Shown: positions 10,223 through 18,314 of the stretch, in pieces
How the letters are laid out: each line of letters opens with the position of its first letter
Numbering within the stretch: position 1 is the stretch's first letter
Assembly: GCF_014779665.1 (NCBI RefSeq)
Contig: NZ_JACXYY010000001.1
Coordinates: 734,309-798,308 of the forward strand
Length of the DNA: 64,000 nt
Source of the DNA: Nocardioides hwasunensis
Lineage (GTDB): Bacteria > Actinomycetota > Actinomycetes > Propionibacteriales > Nocardioidaceae
Direction: 5' to 3'
Position numbers and translations under genes: made by a program
The notes under the pieces: generated by a model
Database searches by the model: none
What the model saw: the letters and a program-made list of their open reading frames with translations, nothing else
Told to the model about the DNA's origin: nothing

Positions 10223-10494
10223 CTCGGACACGCGTCCGCGACGTCGCCCCTGGGAGACCGTTTCCGGGGCCACCGCCCGGACACATGTCCGAGTTGTCGC
10301 CCTCGGACCCGGTCTTCGCCCCGAGGACGCACACGTGTCCGAGTTCTCGCCCCTGACCGGCCGGAACAGCGGCAAGGTCTCGGACACGTGTCCGGGTCCT
10401 TGTTCTGGCCGAGGTAACCCCGCTTCGCTGGCTACACGTGTCCGAGTTCTCCCCCCTAAACGGCTGGAACGAGGGCGACCTCTCGGACACGTGT
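10223..10494. repeat. cluster of palindromic intergenic repeats
   Basis: Fills most of the 342-bp gap between the sulfotransferase and a small membrane-protein gene. Two well-kept units at 10331-10391 and 10434-10494 are each bounded by the exact 13-bp inverted arms ACACGTGTCCGAG and CTCGGACACGTGT, around a similar core (TTCTCSCCCCT, then CGG and GGAAC). More degenerate copies carry CTCGGACACGCGTCCG at 10223-10238 and CGGACACATGTCCGAG at 10278-10293. Each tip is itself a palindrome (CGGACACGTGTCCG). This looks like a REP-type element amplified locally, or a set of hairpins ending sulfotransferase transcription. Confidence 0.8.
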
Positions 10495-10552
10495 GGGCCG
10501 ATGGCCGGCGACGCGAGGTTCGCGACGGCCCCGGAGAGGGTAGGAGGACCAC

Positions 10553-10708
10553 ATGATCATCAACCCCGGCAGTCACGACAAGCAGGGCCCGTGGGACCCC
10601 GATGCGAAGAAGAAGTACGTCGACACGCGCTACTTCTGGGTGCTGATGCCGATGCTGCTGCTCATGGTCGGACTGATCGTGCTGGGCCAGGTCCTCGGGG
10701 GCGACTGA
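10553..10708 (+). CDS. small single-span membrane protein (51 aa)
   Basis: Short gene encoding 51 residues. A hydrophilic N-terminus (SHDKQGPWDPDAKKKYVDTR) precedes one transmembrane helix (about residues 27-48, YFWVLMPMLLLMVGLIVLGQVL). A strong ribosome-binding site, TAGGAGGA, lies 8 nt before the ATG, which makes this a convincing gene despite its size. It lies between the repeat cluster and a convergent gene whose stop is 6 bp away. Function unknown; single-span proteins of this kind often modulate a larger membrane complex, but no partner is adjacent. Confidence 0.75.
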   Translation: MIINPGSHDKQGPWDPDAKKKYVDTRYFWVLMPMLLLMVGLIVLGQVLGGD

Positions 10709-10714
10709 CCCGAT

Positions 10715-11296
10715 TCAGCGCGAGCTGTTGGGCGTACGCCCCTTCGTCACGCCCACGAACGCCTGGGTGACCTCGTCGTCACGCTCGATCCGCCAGACCA
10801 GCGCGATGGTGGTGGGGTCGAGGTCGGTGACGATCCTGCTGACCACGTCCTTGCGCTGGTGGAGGCGTGCGACCGACATCGGAAGCACGACGATCCCGGT
10901 GCCCGCGGCGACCGTCTCGATCGCCTCCTGCTCGCTCATCGGCGGCCAGTCGAGCTGGTCGACGTCAGGGGTCCAGCCGCTCGGGTGGGGTCGTACGAGC
11001 TGTTCGTCGACCAGGTCGGCCAGGGTGACCTCGTCGTCGGCCGCCGCCAGCAGGTGCTCGCGCGAGGCGACCGCCACCTGGAGCTCGTCGTAGAGCCGGA
11101 CGCAGTGCAGGCCGTCGCGGTCGACGGGGAGCCGGACGATGGCCATGTCGAGGGTCTCGTCGCGGATGCCGTCGACCTGGTCGGCCTCGGTCATCGGCAC
11201 GAGGTGCAGCGACTCGCGACGGCCGGCGCGCCAGCTCCGAGCCCACTTGTCGGGCGTCGCGCCGGTCACGAAGCCGACACGCAGGGGGGCGATCAT
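10715..11296 (-). CDS. LysR-type effector-binding domain protein lacking the HTH
   Basis: Protein of 193 aa that matches only the C-terminal effector-binding domain of LysR-type regulators. It begins APLRVGFVTGATPDKW where a LysR protein enters its first subdomain, and contains TLDMAIVRLPVD and AAGTGIVVLPMSVARLH typical of that fold. No winged helix-turn-helix precedes it; upstream sequence is the 3' end of the polymerase gene in another frame. It may be a stand-alone ligand-binding protein. The ATG overlaps the polymerase stop by 4 bp (ATGA), and a TAGGCT hexamer 7 nt before the ATG, inside the polymerase gene, could also give it its own leaderless transcript. Confidence 0.85.
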   Translation of the reverse strand: MIAPLRVGFVTGATPDKWARSWRAGRRESLHLVPMTEADQVDGIRDETLDMAIVRLPVDRDGLHCVRLYDELQVAVASREHLLAAADDEVTLADLVDEQLVRPHPSGWTPDVDQLDWPPMSEQEAIETVAAGTGIVVLPMSVARLHQRKDVVSRIVTDLDPTTIALVWRIERDDEVTQAFVGVTKGRTPNSSR

Positions 11297-12969
11297 GCCG
11301 ACGAGCCTAGATGGCTGGAGCCGCCTGCGGGCTTGCCGGCCTCGGCGTAGGACTGCACCACGGAGACGCTGAGCGGGAAGTCGATCGGCAGCTCCCGGAA
11401 CAGCAGCCGGCCGGCCGTGGCGGCCGCCTCCGTGACCTCGCCCGCCACGGCGTCGGCCAGGTGGGCAGGCGCGTGCACGACGACCTCGTCGTGGAGGAAG
11501 AACACCAGGTGGGGGCGCTCCGCCAATGAGCCGTCAGCCCCGAGGTGCCAGAGCCGGTTGCGGAGGTCGGCGATCCAGCACGAGGCCCACTCGGCGCCCG
11601 TTCCCTGGACGACGAAGTTGCGGGTGAACCGGCCGTAGGCGCGTCGGTGCCGGTCCTGGTCGGCGAGGTCGGTCGGCGGGGCCTCGGGCGACTCCTCCCA
11701 GGCGCCGTCCGAGGAGGCGCCGAGTGCCGGGCAGCCGCGCCCCAGCAGCGTCCGCACGACCTGTCCGCGCTCGCCCGCCCGGGCGGCCTCCTCGACGAGC
11801 CCGAAGGCGGCCGGGTAGCGCCGGGTCAGGTCGGCGACCATCCGGCCGCTCGCGCCGCTGGTGGCGCCGTACATCGCGCCGAGCAGGCCGAGCTTCGCGT
11901 CCTGCCGCGACGCGACCGCGCCGTCGTCCACCATGCCTTGATAGAGGTCGGCCCCGCGCGCAGCACGCGCGAGCGCCCGGTCGCCGCTCATGCCCGCGAG
12001 CACGCGCGGCTCGAGCTGGGCGACGTCGGCGACGACGAGCACCCATCCCGGGTCGGCGACCGCGGCCGAGCGAACCTGCACCGGGAACGACAGAGCGCCG
12101 CCACCGTTGGAGGACCAGCGTCCGGTGGCCGAGCCCGCGGGCTGGTAGGACGGCCGGAACCGGCCGTCACGCACCCACTCGTCGATCCAGGCCCAGCCGT
12201 TGGTCTGGAACAGGTGGGCGAGCTTCTTGTAGCGCAGGAGTGGTTCGATCACCGGGTGGTCGACCGATCGCAGCGAGTGCGCCCGGGTGTCGGTCAGCTC
12301 GATGCCGTTGCGACGCAGCGCCGCGAGGAGCTCGGGCCGTGAGTCGGGGTTGAGGCCGGGGGCCGACAGCAGGCGGCGTAGGTCGCCGACGGCCTCCTCC
12401 AGCAGTCGCGGGCGCGCGCCCCACGGCGGGCGCGGGCCGAGCAGCCCGGTCAGCAGCTCCTCGTGGACGTCGACGCGCCACGGCACCCCGGCGTACGTCA
12501 TCTCGGCAGCAGCCAGCGCGCCGGCCGACTCGGCCGCCACGAGCAGGTGGAGGCGGCGGGCCTCGGGCGAGGCGGAGATCGCGGACAGCTGGCGCTCGTC
12601 CTCGAGGTCGGCGGCGAGGTGTTCGGCGGCGGCGTCGGAGCTGAACAGCACCGGGTCGCTCGGCACGGCCGGACCGAGTCGGTCCCAGCGCGTCGACTCC
12701 GGCCCGACGAGCAGGGACGCGTCGACGGCGGGCGCCCGGCGCAGCAGGTGGTGGCACAGCCTCAGGTCGTGGGCGCGCGCGACGCGGACCCCGGCGGCCA
12801 GGAGCCCGGGGTACCAGCGGGCGGTGTCGTCCCACACCCACCGCGGGCCGTCGGGCTCGCGCGCGGCGACGAACGGCGCCAGGTCGGCGAGGTCGATCTC
12901 CCTCGACGCCTCGTCGTCGGTCACCCGCACACGCTCGCCCGGCAGGCGGGAGAGCTGGATCCGGGTCAT
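11293..12969 (-). CDS. family A DNA polymerase (PolA-like, 3'-5' exonuclease/polymerase type)
   Basis: DNA polymerase I-like protein of 558 aa without a 5'-nuclease domain. The polymerase palm carries motif A (DVAQLEPRVLAGMSGD, replacing the usual DYSQIELR but keeping the metal-binding Asp), motif B (RQDAKLGLLGAMYGATSG) and motif C (FLHDEVVVHAP). The TGRWSSNGG segment before motif A is also typical. The N-terminal 170 residues align in position with a 3'-5' exonuclease domain, but I cannot see the DEDD residues, so proofreading is doubtful. Probably an accessory repair polymerase; the chromosome should have a full-length polA elsewhere. It lies 29 bp downstream of an XRE regulator and is coupled to the LysR-like domain gene. 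Confidence 0.85.
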   Translation of the reverse strand: MTRIQLSRLPGERVRVTDDEASREIDLADLAPFVAAREPDGPRWVWDDTARWYPGLLAAGVRVARAHDLRLCHHLLRRAPAVDASLLVGPESTRWDRLGPAVPSDPVLFSSDAAAEHLAADLEDERQLSAISASPEARRLHLLVAAESAGALAAAEMTYAGVPWRVDVHEELLTGLLGPRPPWGARPRLLEEAVGDLRRLLSAPGLNPDSRPELLAALRRNGIELTDTRAHSLRSVDHPVIEPLLRYKKLAHLFQTNGWAWIDEWVRDGRFRPSYQPAGSATGRWSSNGGGALSFPVQVRSAAVADPGWVLVVADVAQLEPRVLAGMSGDRALARAARGADLYQGMVDDGAVASRQDAKLGLLGAMYGATSGASGRMVADLTRRYPAAFGLVEEAARAGERGQVVRTLLGRGCPALGASSDGAWEESPEAPPTDLADQDRHRRAYGRFTRNFVVQGTGAEWASCWIADLRNRLWHLGADGSLAERPHLVFFLHDEVVVHAPAHLADAVAGEVTEAAATAGRLLFRELPIDFPLSVSVVQSYAEAGKPAGGSSHLGSSA

Positions 12970-12998
12970 GGGGACAGCCTCGCCGACGCCACCGACGC

Positions 12999-13838
12999 TC
13001 AGGTGGGGGAGGGTGCCTCCACGGCGGCCAGGAGCTGGAGCGCCTCGTGGCTGGGGGTTCCCGGGGTGGCGGTGTAGACGAGCAGCGCGTGCGACTGGAA
13101 GGGGTCCTGGACGATCTGGCAGCTCAGCTCGAGCGGACCGAGCGACGGGTGCAGGTAGCGCTTGACCTCGTGCGGCCGGATGCCGACCTCGTGCGCGGCC
13201 CAGCGCTCCCGGAACTCCTCGCTCTCCTCCAGGAGCCGGTCCGCGAGACGGGCGGCCCGCGAGTCGGGGCCACGGAGCGCGAGCACGCTGCGCAGCCCGG
13301 AGGCGTACATCCGGGAGTAGAAGTCGTGGTCCTCCGGCGGGTGCAACCGTCGCACGGACGGCTCGGTGAACCACCGGTAGCCGATGCTGCGCGACGGTCC
13401 GGTCCAGCGCATCGAGTCGCCGACGAGGGCGACGCTGAGCGGCGTCTGACGCAGCGTCTCCCCGAGCTCGGTGACGATCTCGGCGGGGGTGTCGCCGAGC
13501 CGGTCGAAGATCCGCAGCATGCCGGGTGAGACGTGGTCGCCGGCGGCCTCGCGGGTCGGCGGCTGGTGCCCGGCCAGCCGGAAGAGGTGGTCGCGCTCGT
13601 CGAGGGAGAGGTGCAGCCCCTGGGCGATCGAGGCGACCATCTGCTCGGAGGGCTGCGGTCCGCGCTCGCGCTCGAGCCGGGAGTAGAAGTCCGTGGACAT
13701 GTGGCTGAGCGCCGCGACCTCCTCACGTCTCAGGCCGGGCGTACGCCGACGCGCACCGCGCGGCAGTCCCACGTCCTCGGGCTGCAGCGCCTCCCGGCGG
13801 CGGCGCAGGAAGTCGGCGAGCCCGACGCGATCGATCAT
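12999..13838 (-). CDS. XRE-family transcriptional regulator with MmyB-like ligand domain
   Basis: DNA-binding regulator of 279 aa. An N-terminal helix-turn-helix occupies about residues 7-85 ([21 protein letters not shown] and [18 protein letters not shown]). It is followed by the MmyB-type PAS-like ligand-binding domain (about 100-270, with [17 protein letters not shown] and [18 protein letters not shown]). Start at 13838 is chosen because GGAGGATGGCGCC upstream provides a ribosome-binding site. Members of this group usually control an adjacent divergent oxidoreductase, and an SDR gene starts 112 bp away in the opposite direction with an inverted repeat in between. Confidence 0.9.
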   Translation of the reverse strand: MIDRVGLADFLRRRREALQPEDVGLPRGARRRTPGLRREEVAALSHMSTDFYSRLERERGPQPSEQMVASIAQGLHLSLDERDHLFRLAGHQPPTREAAGDHVSPGMLRIFDRLGDTPAEIVTELGETLRQTPLSVALVGDSMRWTGPSRSIGYRWFTEPSVRRLHPPEDHDFYSRMYASGLRSVLALRGPDSRAARLADRLLEESEEFRERWAAHEVGIRPHEVKRYLHPSLGPLELSCQIVQDPFQSHALLVYTATPGTPSHEALQLLAAVEAPSPT

Positions 13839-13868
13839 GGCGCCATCCTCCATGGTCCAGCGGGGCGT

Positions 13869-13893
13869 AGCCACGGATCGCCAGGCCGTGGCT
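13869..13893. promoter_or_regulatory. inverted repeat between XRE regulator and SDR, candidate operator
   Basis: Exact 8-bp inverted repeat AGCCACGG (13869-13876) and CCGTGGCT (13886-13893) with a 9-nt spacer, lying in the 112-bp divergent region. It sits where the MmyB-type regulator would bind to control both itself and the SDR. Assignment to that regulator is inference from position. Confidence 0.45.
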
Positions 13894-13950
13894 GGGATCC
13901 CCGGTGGCGTCCATGCTGGAGGGACCGCAGCCCGACACAGAGGAGCCACC

Positions 13951-14880
13951 GTGCCCAGGACGTACGACCTGACCCTTCCCGACCTGACCGGCAAGCGCGC
14001 GCTGGTCACCGGCGCCAGCGACGGGATGGGCCTCGGCATGGCCGCGTCGCTGGCCGAAGCGGGCGCCGAGGTGCTGCTGCCGGTCCGCAACCGCGGCAAG
14101 GGCGAGGCTGCCGTGTCGACGATCCGTGCCCGGGTGCCCGGGGCCCGGCTGGTCCTGCACGACCTCGACCTGTCCTCGCTCGACTCGGTCGCGGCGCTGG
14201 CGGAGCGGCTGGTCACCGCGGGCGAGCCGATCCACCTGATGATCAACAACGCCGGGGTGATGACGCCGCCCGACCGCCAGACCACGGCCGACGGCCACGA
14301 GCTCCAGCTCGGCACCAACCACCTCGGCCACTTCGCCCTGACCGGCCGGCTGATGCCGGTCCTGCGTGCCGGCAGCGCCCGGATCACCTCGCAGTCGAGC
14401 ATCGCCGCCCGCCGAGGGACCATCCACTGGGACGACCTCGACTGGGAGCGCTCCTACGACGGGATGGCGGCCTACCGCCAGTCCAAGATCGCCTGCGGCC
14501 TCTTCGGCCTCGAGCTCAGCCGCCGCAGTCGCGCCGGCGGGTGGGGCGTCACGAGCAACATCTCCCACCCAGGTGTCGCCCCCACGAGCCTGCTGGCCGC
14601 ACGGCCCGAGGTCGGACGCGCCGACGACACCACCATCGTCAAGCTGATCCGGTGGCTCTCGAGACGAGGGCTGCTGGTGGGTACGGTCGAGTCAGCGAGG
14701 CTGCCCGCGCTGATGGCCGCCACGTCGGGCGACGACGGTGGCTTCTACGGCCCCCAGTGGCCGGGCAACGCCGGCGGTCCCCCCGGCCCGCACACGCTGT
14801 GGCCGGCGCTGCGTCGCACCGAGGACGCGGCGCGGCTGTGGGACGTCTCGGAGGAGATGACCGGGGTGTCCTTCGGCTGA
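13951..14880 (+). CDS. short-chain dehydrogenase/reductase (SDR)
   Basis: NAD(P)-dependent oxidoreductase of 309 aa. The dinucleotide-binding [10 protein letters not shown] lies at residues 20-29, NNAGVM near 100, and the catalytic Ser and YRQSK follow in the order expected (SQSS near 150, AYRQSKIA near 177). It resembles the SDR subgroup that includes retinol-dehydrogenase-like and protochlorophyllide-reductase-like proteins. The substrate is unknown. Start is GTG at 13951, with AGGAG ten bases upstream. Divergent from the MmyB-type regulator, which is its likely controller. Confidence 0.9.
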   Translation: MPRTYDLTLPDLTGKRALVTGASDGMGLGMAASLAEAGAEVLLPVRNRGKGEAAVSTIRARVPGARLVLHDLDLSSLDSVAALAERLVTAGEPIHLMINNAGVMTPPDRQTTADGHELQLGTNHLGHFALTGRLMPVLRAGSARITSQSSIAARRGTIHWDDLDWERSYDGMAAYRQSKIACGLFGLELSRRSRAGGWGVTSNISHPGVAPTSLLAARPEVGRADDTTIVKLIRWLSRRGLLVGTVESARLPALMAATSGDDGGFYGPQWPGNAGGPPGPHTLWPALRRTEDAARLWDVSEEMTGVSFG

Positions 14881-14910
14881 GGGGCTGGGACCGACCCGGA
14901 TGATGGTCGG

Positions 14911-15366
14911 GTGCTGCACCGTCATCCGTTCCTCAGCCTCCTGACCCTCCTCTACCTCGGGTTCATCGGGCTGGTGACGCTCACCCCCGGAGCCGACCAG
15001 CCCGACTACCAGGGGCTGGCGGCGCGGATCCTGGCGCGACTCGAGCGCTACCCCGACCTCGACCCGCTCACCAGCCGGTTGAGCGTCGAGCGGATCGAGT
15101 TCCTCGCCAACATCGGGCTCTTCGTCCCGCTGGGGGTGTTCCTGCTGCTGCTCGTCGGCTCACGCCTGTGGTTCATCGCGATGGCTGCCGGCGTGGTCCT
15201 CACGTCGATGATCGAGACCGTCCAGGAGCAGATCCCCGGCCGGGTCTCCGACCCACGCGACGTCGCCGCCAACTCCATCGGCATGTTCATCGGCATCGGG
15301 CTCGCCCTCCTGCTCACGATGCCCGCCACGATGCGACGGAAGCAGGAGCGCGGCCAGAGCAGCTAG
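14911..15366 (+). CDS. VanZ family membrane protein
   Basis: Membrane protein of 151 aa with hydrophobic segments near residues 7-25, 67-85, 89-107 and 122-140. The VanZ hallmarks are visible: LTPG after the first helix, EFLANIGLFVPLG, and the later SMIETVQEQIPGRVSDPRDV followed by AANSIGMFIG. VanZ proteins are tied to teicoplanin tolerance in enterococci, but most chromosomal members have no assigned role. GTG start. The gene is convergent with the amidotransferase gene, and the two TAG stops share the palindrome CTAG at 15363-15366. Confidence 0.9.
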   Translation: MLHRHPFLSLLTLLYLGFIGLVTLTPGADQPDYQGLAARILARLERYPDLDPLTSRLSVERIEFLANIGLFVPLGVFLLLLVGSRLWFIAMAAGVVLTSMIETVQEQIPGRVSDPRDVAANSIGMFIGIGLALLLTMPATMRRKQERGQSS

Positions 15367-16076
15367 CGACTGGCGGCGTGCTCCCGGGCGGCTGCGACGA
15401 GGCCGGTCATCAGGCCGATCTCGACCCGCGTCTCGGGGTGCCACTGGACGGCCATGCGGAACCGGTCACCCGGGGCCTCCATCGCCTCGAGCGTGCCGTC
15501 GGCCGCCCGGGCGACCGCGGTGAACCCGGGATGGGTCGCCACCGACTGGTGGTGGTGGCAGCCGACCTCGAGGCTCGCGCCGACGAGACCGGCCAGCCGC
15601 GACCCGGGCTCGGTCGCGACGTCGACGGAGCCGTACGTGTCGCCGCCGGGGGAGTGCGTATCGTGGCCGACCAGGTCGGGGGTGTGCTGGTCGAGGACGC
15701 CGCCTGCGTGGACGGCCATCAGCTGCATCCCCCGACAGATCCCCAGCACCGGCAGGCCCGCCTGCTCTGCGGCGGTGAGGAGGGCCAGCTCCCACGCGTC
15801 CCGGTCCGGCTGCCAACCGGTGGTCCGCTCGTGCGGCTCCTCGGCGTACTGCGCGGGGTCGACGTCCGCGCCCCCGGAGATGACGAGCGCGTCGATCCGC
15901 GCCACCACCAGCGAGGCAGCAGCGGGCAGGGCGACGGGCGGGAGCAGCAGGGGTACGCCGCCCGCGGCCTCGACCGCGACGGCGTACTCCGTCGGCAGCA
16001 GGTCGGCGCTCGTGTGCCACACGCCCCACGCGGCCTGCTGGCGGTAGGTCGACAACCCGACGACGGGTGCGTCCAT
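15363..16076 (-). CDS. class I glutamine amidotransferase / gamma-glutamyl hydrolase (PuuD-like)
   Basis: Peptidase C26 family hydrolase of 237 aa. The nucleophile elbow GICRGMQLM carries the catalytic Cys, and QWHPE near the C-terminus supplies the His and Glu; HHHQSV is also typical of the PuuD group, which cleaves gamma-glutamyl-GABA. No partner synthetase domain is attached, so it probably works as a free hydrolase. Start at 16076 (MDAPVVGLS) is favoured over 16121, which would run into the SDR gene. It is the last gene of the minus-strand run SDR-aldehyde dehydrogenase-GS-like ligase, consistent with removal of a gamma-glutamyl group at the end of an amine catabolic route. Confidence 0.88.
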   Translation of the reverse strand: MDAPVVGLSTYRQQAAWGVWHTSADLLPTEYAVAVEAAGGVPLLLPPVALPAAASLVVARIDALVISGGADVDPAQYAEEPHERTTGWQPDRDAWELALLTAAEQAGLPVLGICRGMQLMAVHAGGVLDQHTPDLVGHDTHSPGGDTYGSVDVATEPGSRLAGLVGASLEVGCHHHQSVATHPGFTAVARAADGTLEAMEAPGDRFRMAVQWHPETRVEIGLMTGLVAAAREHAASR

Positions 16077-16086
16077 GCGCGCCGCC

Positions 16087-16866
16087 TCAGAGCGGGGTGA
16101 CGTAGGCGCCGGAGATCCCACCGTCGACCAGGAACGTGTTGGCGGTCATGAAGCTCGACTCGTCGGAGGCGAGGAAGAGCACCGCGTTGGCCATCTCCTC
16201 GGGCTCGCCGAAACGCCCCATCGGCACGTGCACCAGGCGACGGGCGGCGCGCTCCTGGTCGCTGGCGAACAGCTCCTTGAGCAGCGGCGTGTTGACCGGG
16301 CCGGGGCAGAGCGCGTTGACGCGGACGCCCTCGCGGGCGAACTGCACGCCGAGCTCGCGCGACATCGACAGCACGCCGCCCTTGGAGGCGGAGTAGGAGA
16401 TCTGCGAGGTCGCCGCGCCCATCACGGCCACGAACGAGGCGGTGTTGATGATCGAGCCGCGCTTCTGCTCGAGCATGTAGGGCAGGGCCGCCTTGCAGCA
16501 GAGGTAGACGCTCGTCAGGTTGACCTCCTGCACCTTTCGCCAGGCGTCGAGGTCGGTGTCGAGGATCGAGTCGTCCTCCGGTGGGCTGATGCCGGCGTTG
16601 TTGAAGGCGATGTCGACCGAGCCGTAGGTGTCCTTGGCCGTCTTGAAGAGCGCGTCGACCTCCTCCTTGGAGGTCACGTCGACGTGGACGTAGGTGACCA
16701 CGTCGGGTCCGCCCAGCTCGGCGGCCAGGGACTCGCCAGCGGCGTCGTCGATGTCGCCGATGACCACGCGCGCGCCCTCCTCGACGAAGCGTCGCACGGT
16801 CGCGAGCCCGATGCCGCTGCACCCGCCGGTCACGACGGCCGTACGGCCCTCGATGCGTCCTGCCAT
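16087..16866 (-). CDS. SDR family oxidoreductase (3-oxoacyl-ACP reductase-like)
   Basis: Classical SDR of 259 aa. TGGCSGIG binds the cofactor near residues 14-21, NNAGIS lies near 89-94, and the active site is Ser 143 region (INTASF) with YSASK about 13 residues later. The C-terminal FLVDGGIS is typical of FabG-like proteins. It starts 73 bp downstream of the aldehyde dehydrogenase gene with a ribosome-binding stretch AGGAGAGG, and 10 bp ahead of the amidotransferase. In this setting it may oxidise a hydroxyl or amino-alcohol derivative of the gamma-glutamylated substrate; fatty-acid synthesis is unlikely. Confidence 0.88.
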   Translation of the reverse strand: MAGRIEGRTAVVTGGCSGIGLATVRRFVEEGARVVIGDIDDAAGESLAAELGGPDVVTYVHVDVTSKEEVDALFKTAKDTYGSVDIAFNNAGISPPEDDSILDTDLDAWRKVQEVNLTSVYLCCKAALPYMLEQKRGSIINTASFVAVMGAATSQISYSASKGGVLSMSRELGVQFAREGVRVNALCPGPVNTPLLKELFASDQERAARRLVHVPMGRFGEPEEMANAVLFLASDESSFMTANTFLVDGGISGAYVTPL

Positions 16867-16939
16867 GTGTTCGTGCCTCTCCTTCTGGGTGATCGAGCAG
16901 CCGCGAGGAACGAGCGGCGTGTCGAGATCGGGTCCTGGT

Positions 16940-18292
16940 TCAGTGGGCGATGAAGACGTTCTTCTCCTCGGTGAACGCGTTCGGCGCGTCCGGGCCGAGC
17001 TCGCGTCCGAGGCCGGACTGCTTGAAGCCGCCGAACGGCGTCCAGTAGCGGACCGCCGAGTGGCTGTTGACCGACAGGTTCCCCGACTCGACGCGTCGTG
17101 CCACCCGGAGCGCGCGGCCGACGTCGGAGGTGAAGATCGAGCCGGACAGGCCGTAGTCGGTGTCGTTGGCCAGCGCGACGGCCTCGTCCTCGTCGTCGAA
17201 GGCCATCACCGCGACCACCGGCCCGAAGACCTCCTCGCGCCAGATCGACTCGCTGGTGTCGCGTGACTCGACGACGGTCGGCGGCAGCCACCAGCCGGGC
17301 CCGTCCGGGGCGCTCCCGGTGAAGGCGATGCTCGCGCCGTCGAGGTGGGCCTGCACGGACTCGCGCTGTCCGGCGGAGACGAGCGGCCCCATCTCGCTCC
17401 GGTCGTCGGAGGGGTCGATGACCCGCAGCGCCTTGACCGAGGTCTCCAGCCGCCCCACGAACTCGTCGTACGCCGAGCGCTGGACGAGGATCCGCGACCG
17501 GGCGCAGCAGTCCTGGCCCGCGTTGTCGAAGACGGCGTACGGCGCACTCGCGGCGGCCGCCGCGACGTCGGTGTCGGTGAAGACGATGTTCGAGCTCTTG
17601 CCGCCGAGCTCCAGCGTCACCCGTTTCACCTGGTCGGCGCAACCGGCCATGATCTGCTTGCCGACGGTCGTGGAGCCGGTGAAGCAGACCTTCCGCACCA
17701 GCGGGTGGGTGACGAAGCGCTCGCCCACGACCGATCCCTTGCCGGGCACGATGGTGAGGACACCCTCGGGCAGACCGGCCTCGAGCGCGAGCTCCCCGAT
17801 GCGCATCGCGGTCAGCGGGGTCAGCTCGGCGGGCTTGAGCACGACGGTGTTGCCGGCGGCCAGGGCCGGGGCGAAGCCCCAGGCCGCGATCGGCATCGGG
17901 AAGTTCCAGGGCACGATGATGCCGACCACGCCGAGCGGCTCGTGGAACGTGACGTCGGTGCCCCCCGGCACCGGGATCTGCCGACCGAAGAGCCGCTCGG
18001 GCGCGGCCGAGTAGTAGTTGAGGCAGTCGCGGACGTTGCCCGCCTCCCAGCGCGCGTTGCCGATCGTGTGACCGGCGTTGAGGACCTCGAGCTGGGCGAG
18101 CTCCTCGAGGTGGGCGTCCACGACCGCGGCGAAGGCGCGCAGCAGCCGGGCGCGCTCGCCCGGTGCGACGTCGCGCCAGGCCGGGAAGGCGTCGTGCGCC
18201 CGCGCGATGGCGGCGTCGGTGTCCTCGAGTGACGCCGACGCGGGGGAGTGGTCGAGCTCCGCGCCGGTGCTCGGGTTGATCAGGGTGGTCAT
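16940..18292 (-). CDS. aldehyde dehydrogenase family protein
   Basis: NAD(P)-dependent aldehyde dehydrogenase of 450 aa, slightly short. Landmarks in order are VPWNFPMPIAAWGFAPALAA, the Rossmann glycine motif FTGSTTVGK, general base Glu228 in LELGGKSS and nucleophile Cys262 or Cys263 in AGQDCCARS, then EEVFGPVVAVMAFD and FGGFKQSGLGRELG at the end. The fit is to broad ALDH members acting on amino-aldehydes such as gamma-glutamyl-gamma-aminobutyraldehyde. The gene starts 22 bp after the GS-like gene, so it belongs to the same transcript. Confidence 0.92.
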   Translation of the reverse strand: MTTLINPSTGAELDHSPASASLEDTDAAIARAHDAFPAWRDVAPGERARLLRAFAAVVDAHLEELAQLEVLNAGHTIGNARWEAGNVRDCLNYYSAAPERLFGRQIPVPGGTDVTFHEPLGVVGIIVPWNFPMPIAAWGFAPALAAGNTVVLKPAELTPLTAMRIGELALEAGLPEGVLTIVPGKGSVVGERFVTHPLVRKVCFTGSTTVGKQIMAGCADQVKRVTLELGGKSSNIVFTDTDVAAAAASAPYAVFDNAGQDCCARSRILVQRSAYDEFVGRLETSVKALRVIDPSDDRSEMGPLVSAGQRESVQAHLDGASIAFTGSAPDGPGWWLPPTVVESRDTSESIWREEVFGPVVAVMAFDDEDEAVALANDTDYGLSGSIFTSDVGRALRVARRVESGNLSVNSHSAVRYWTPFGGFKQSGLGRELGPDAPNAFTEEKNVFIAH

Positions 18293-18314
18293 CTCTGCCT
18301 TTCAGGAGGGGAGC

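Noticed and set aside
13839..14423. Extension of the XRE regulator to a 474-codon ORF
   Set aside because: The added N-terminal part is antisense to the SDR gene, and the HTH starts right after the ATG at 13838, which has a ribosome-binding site.
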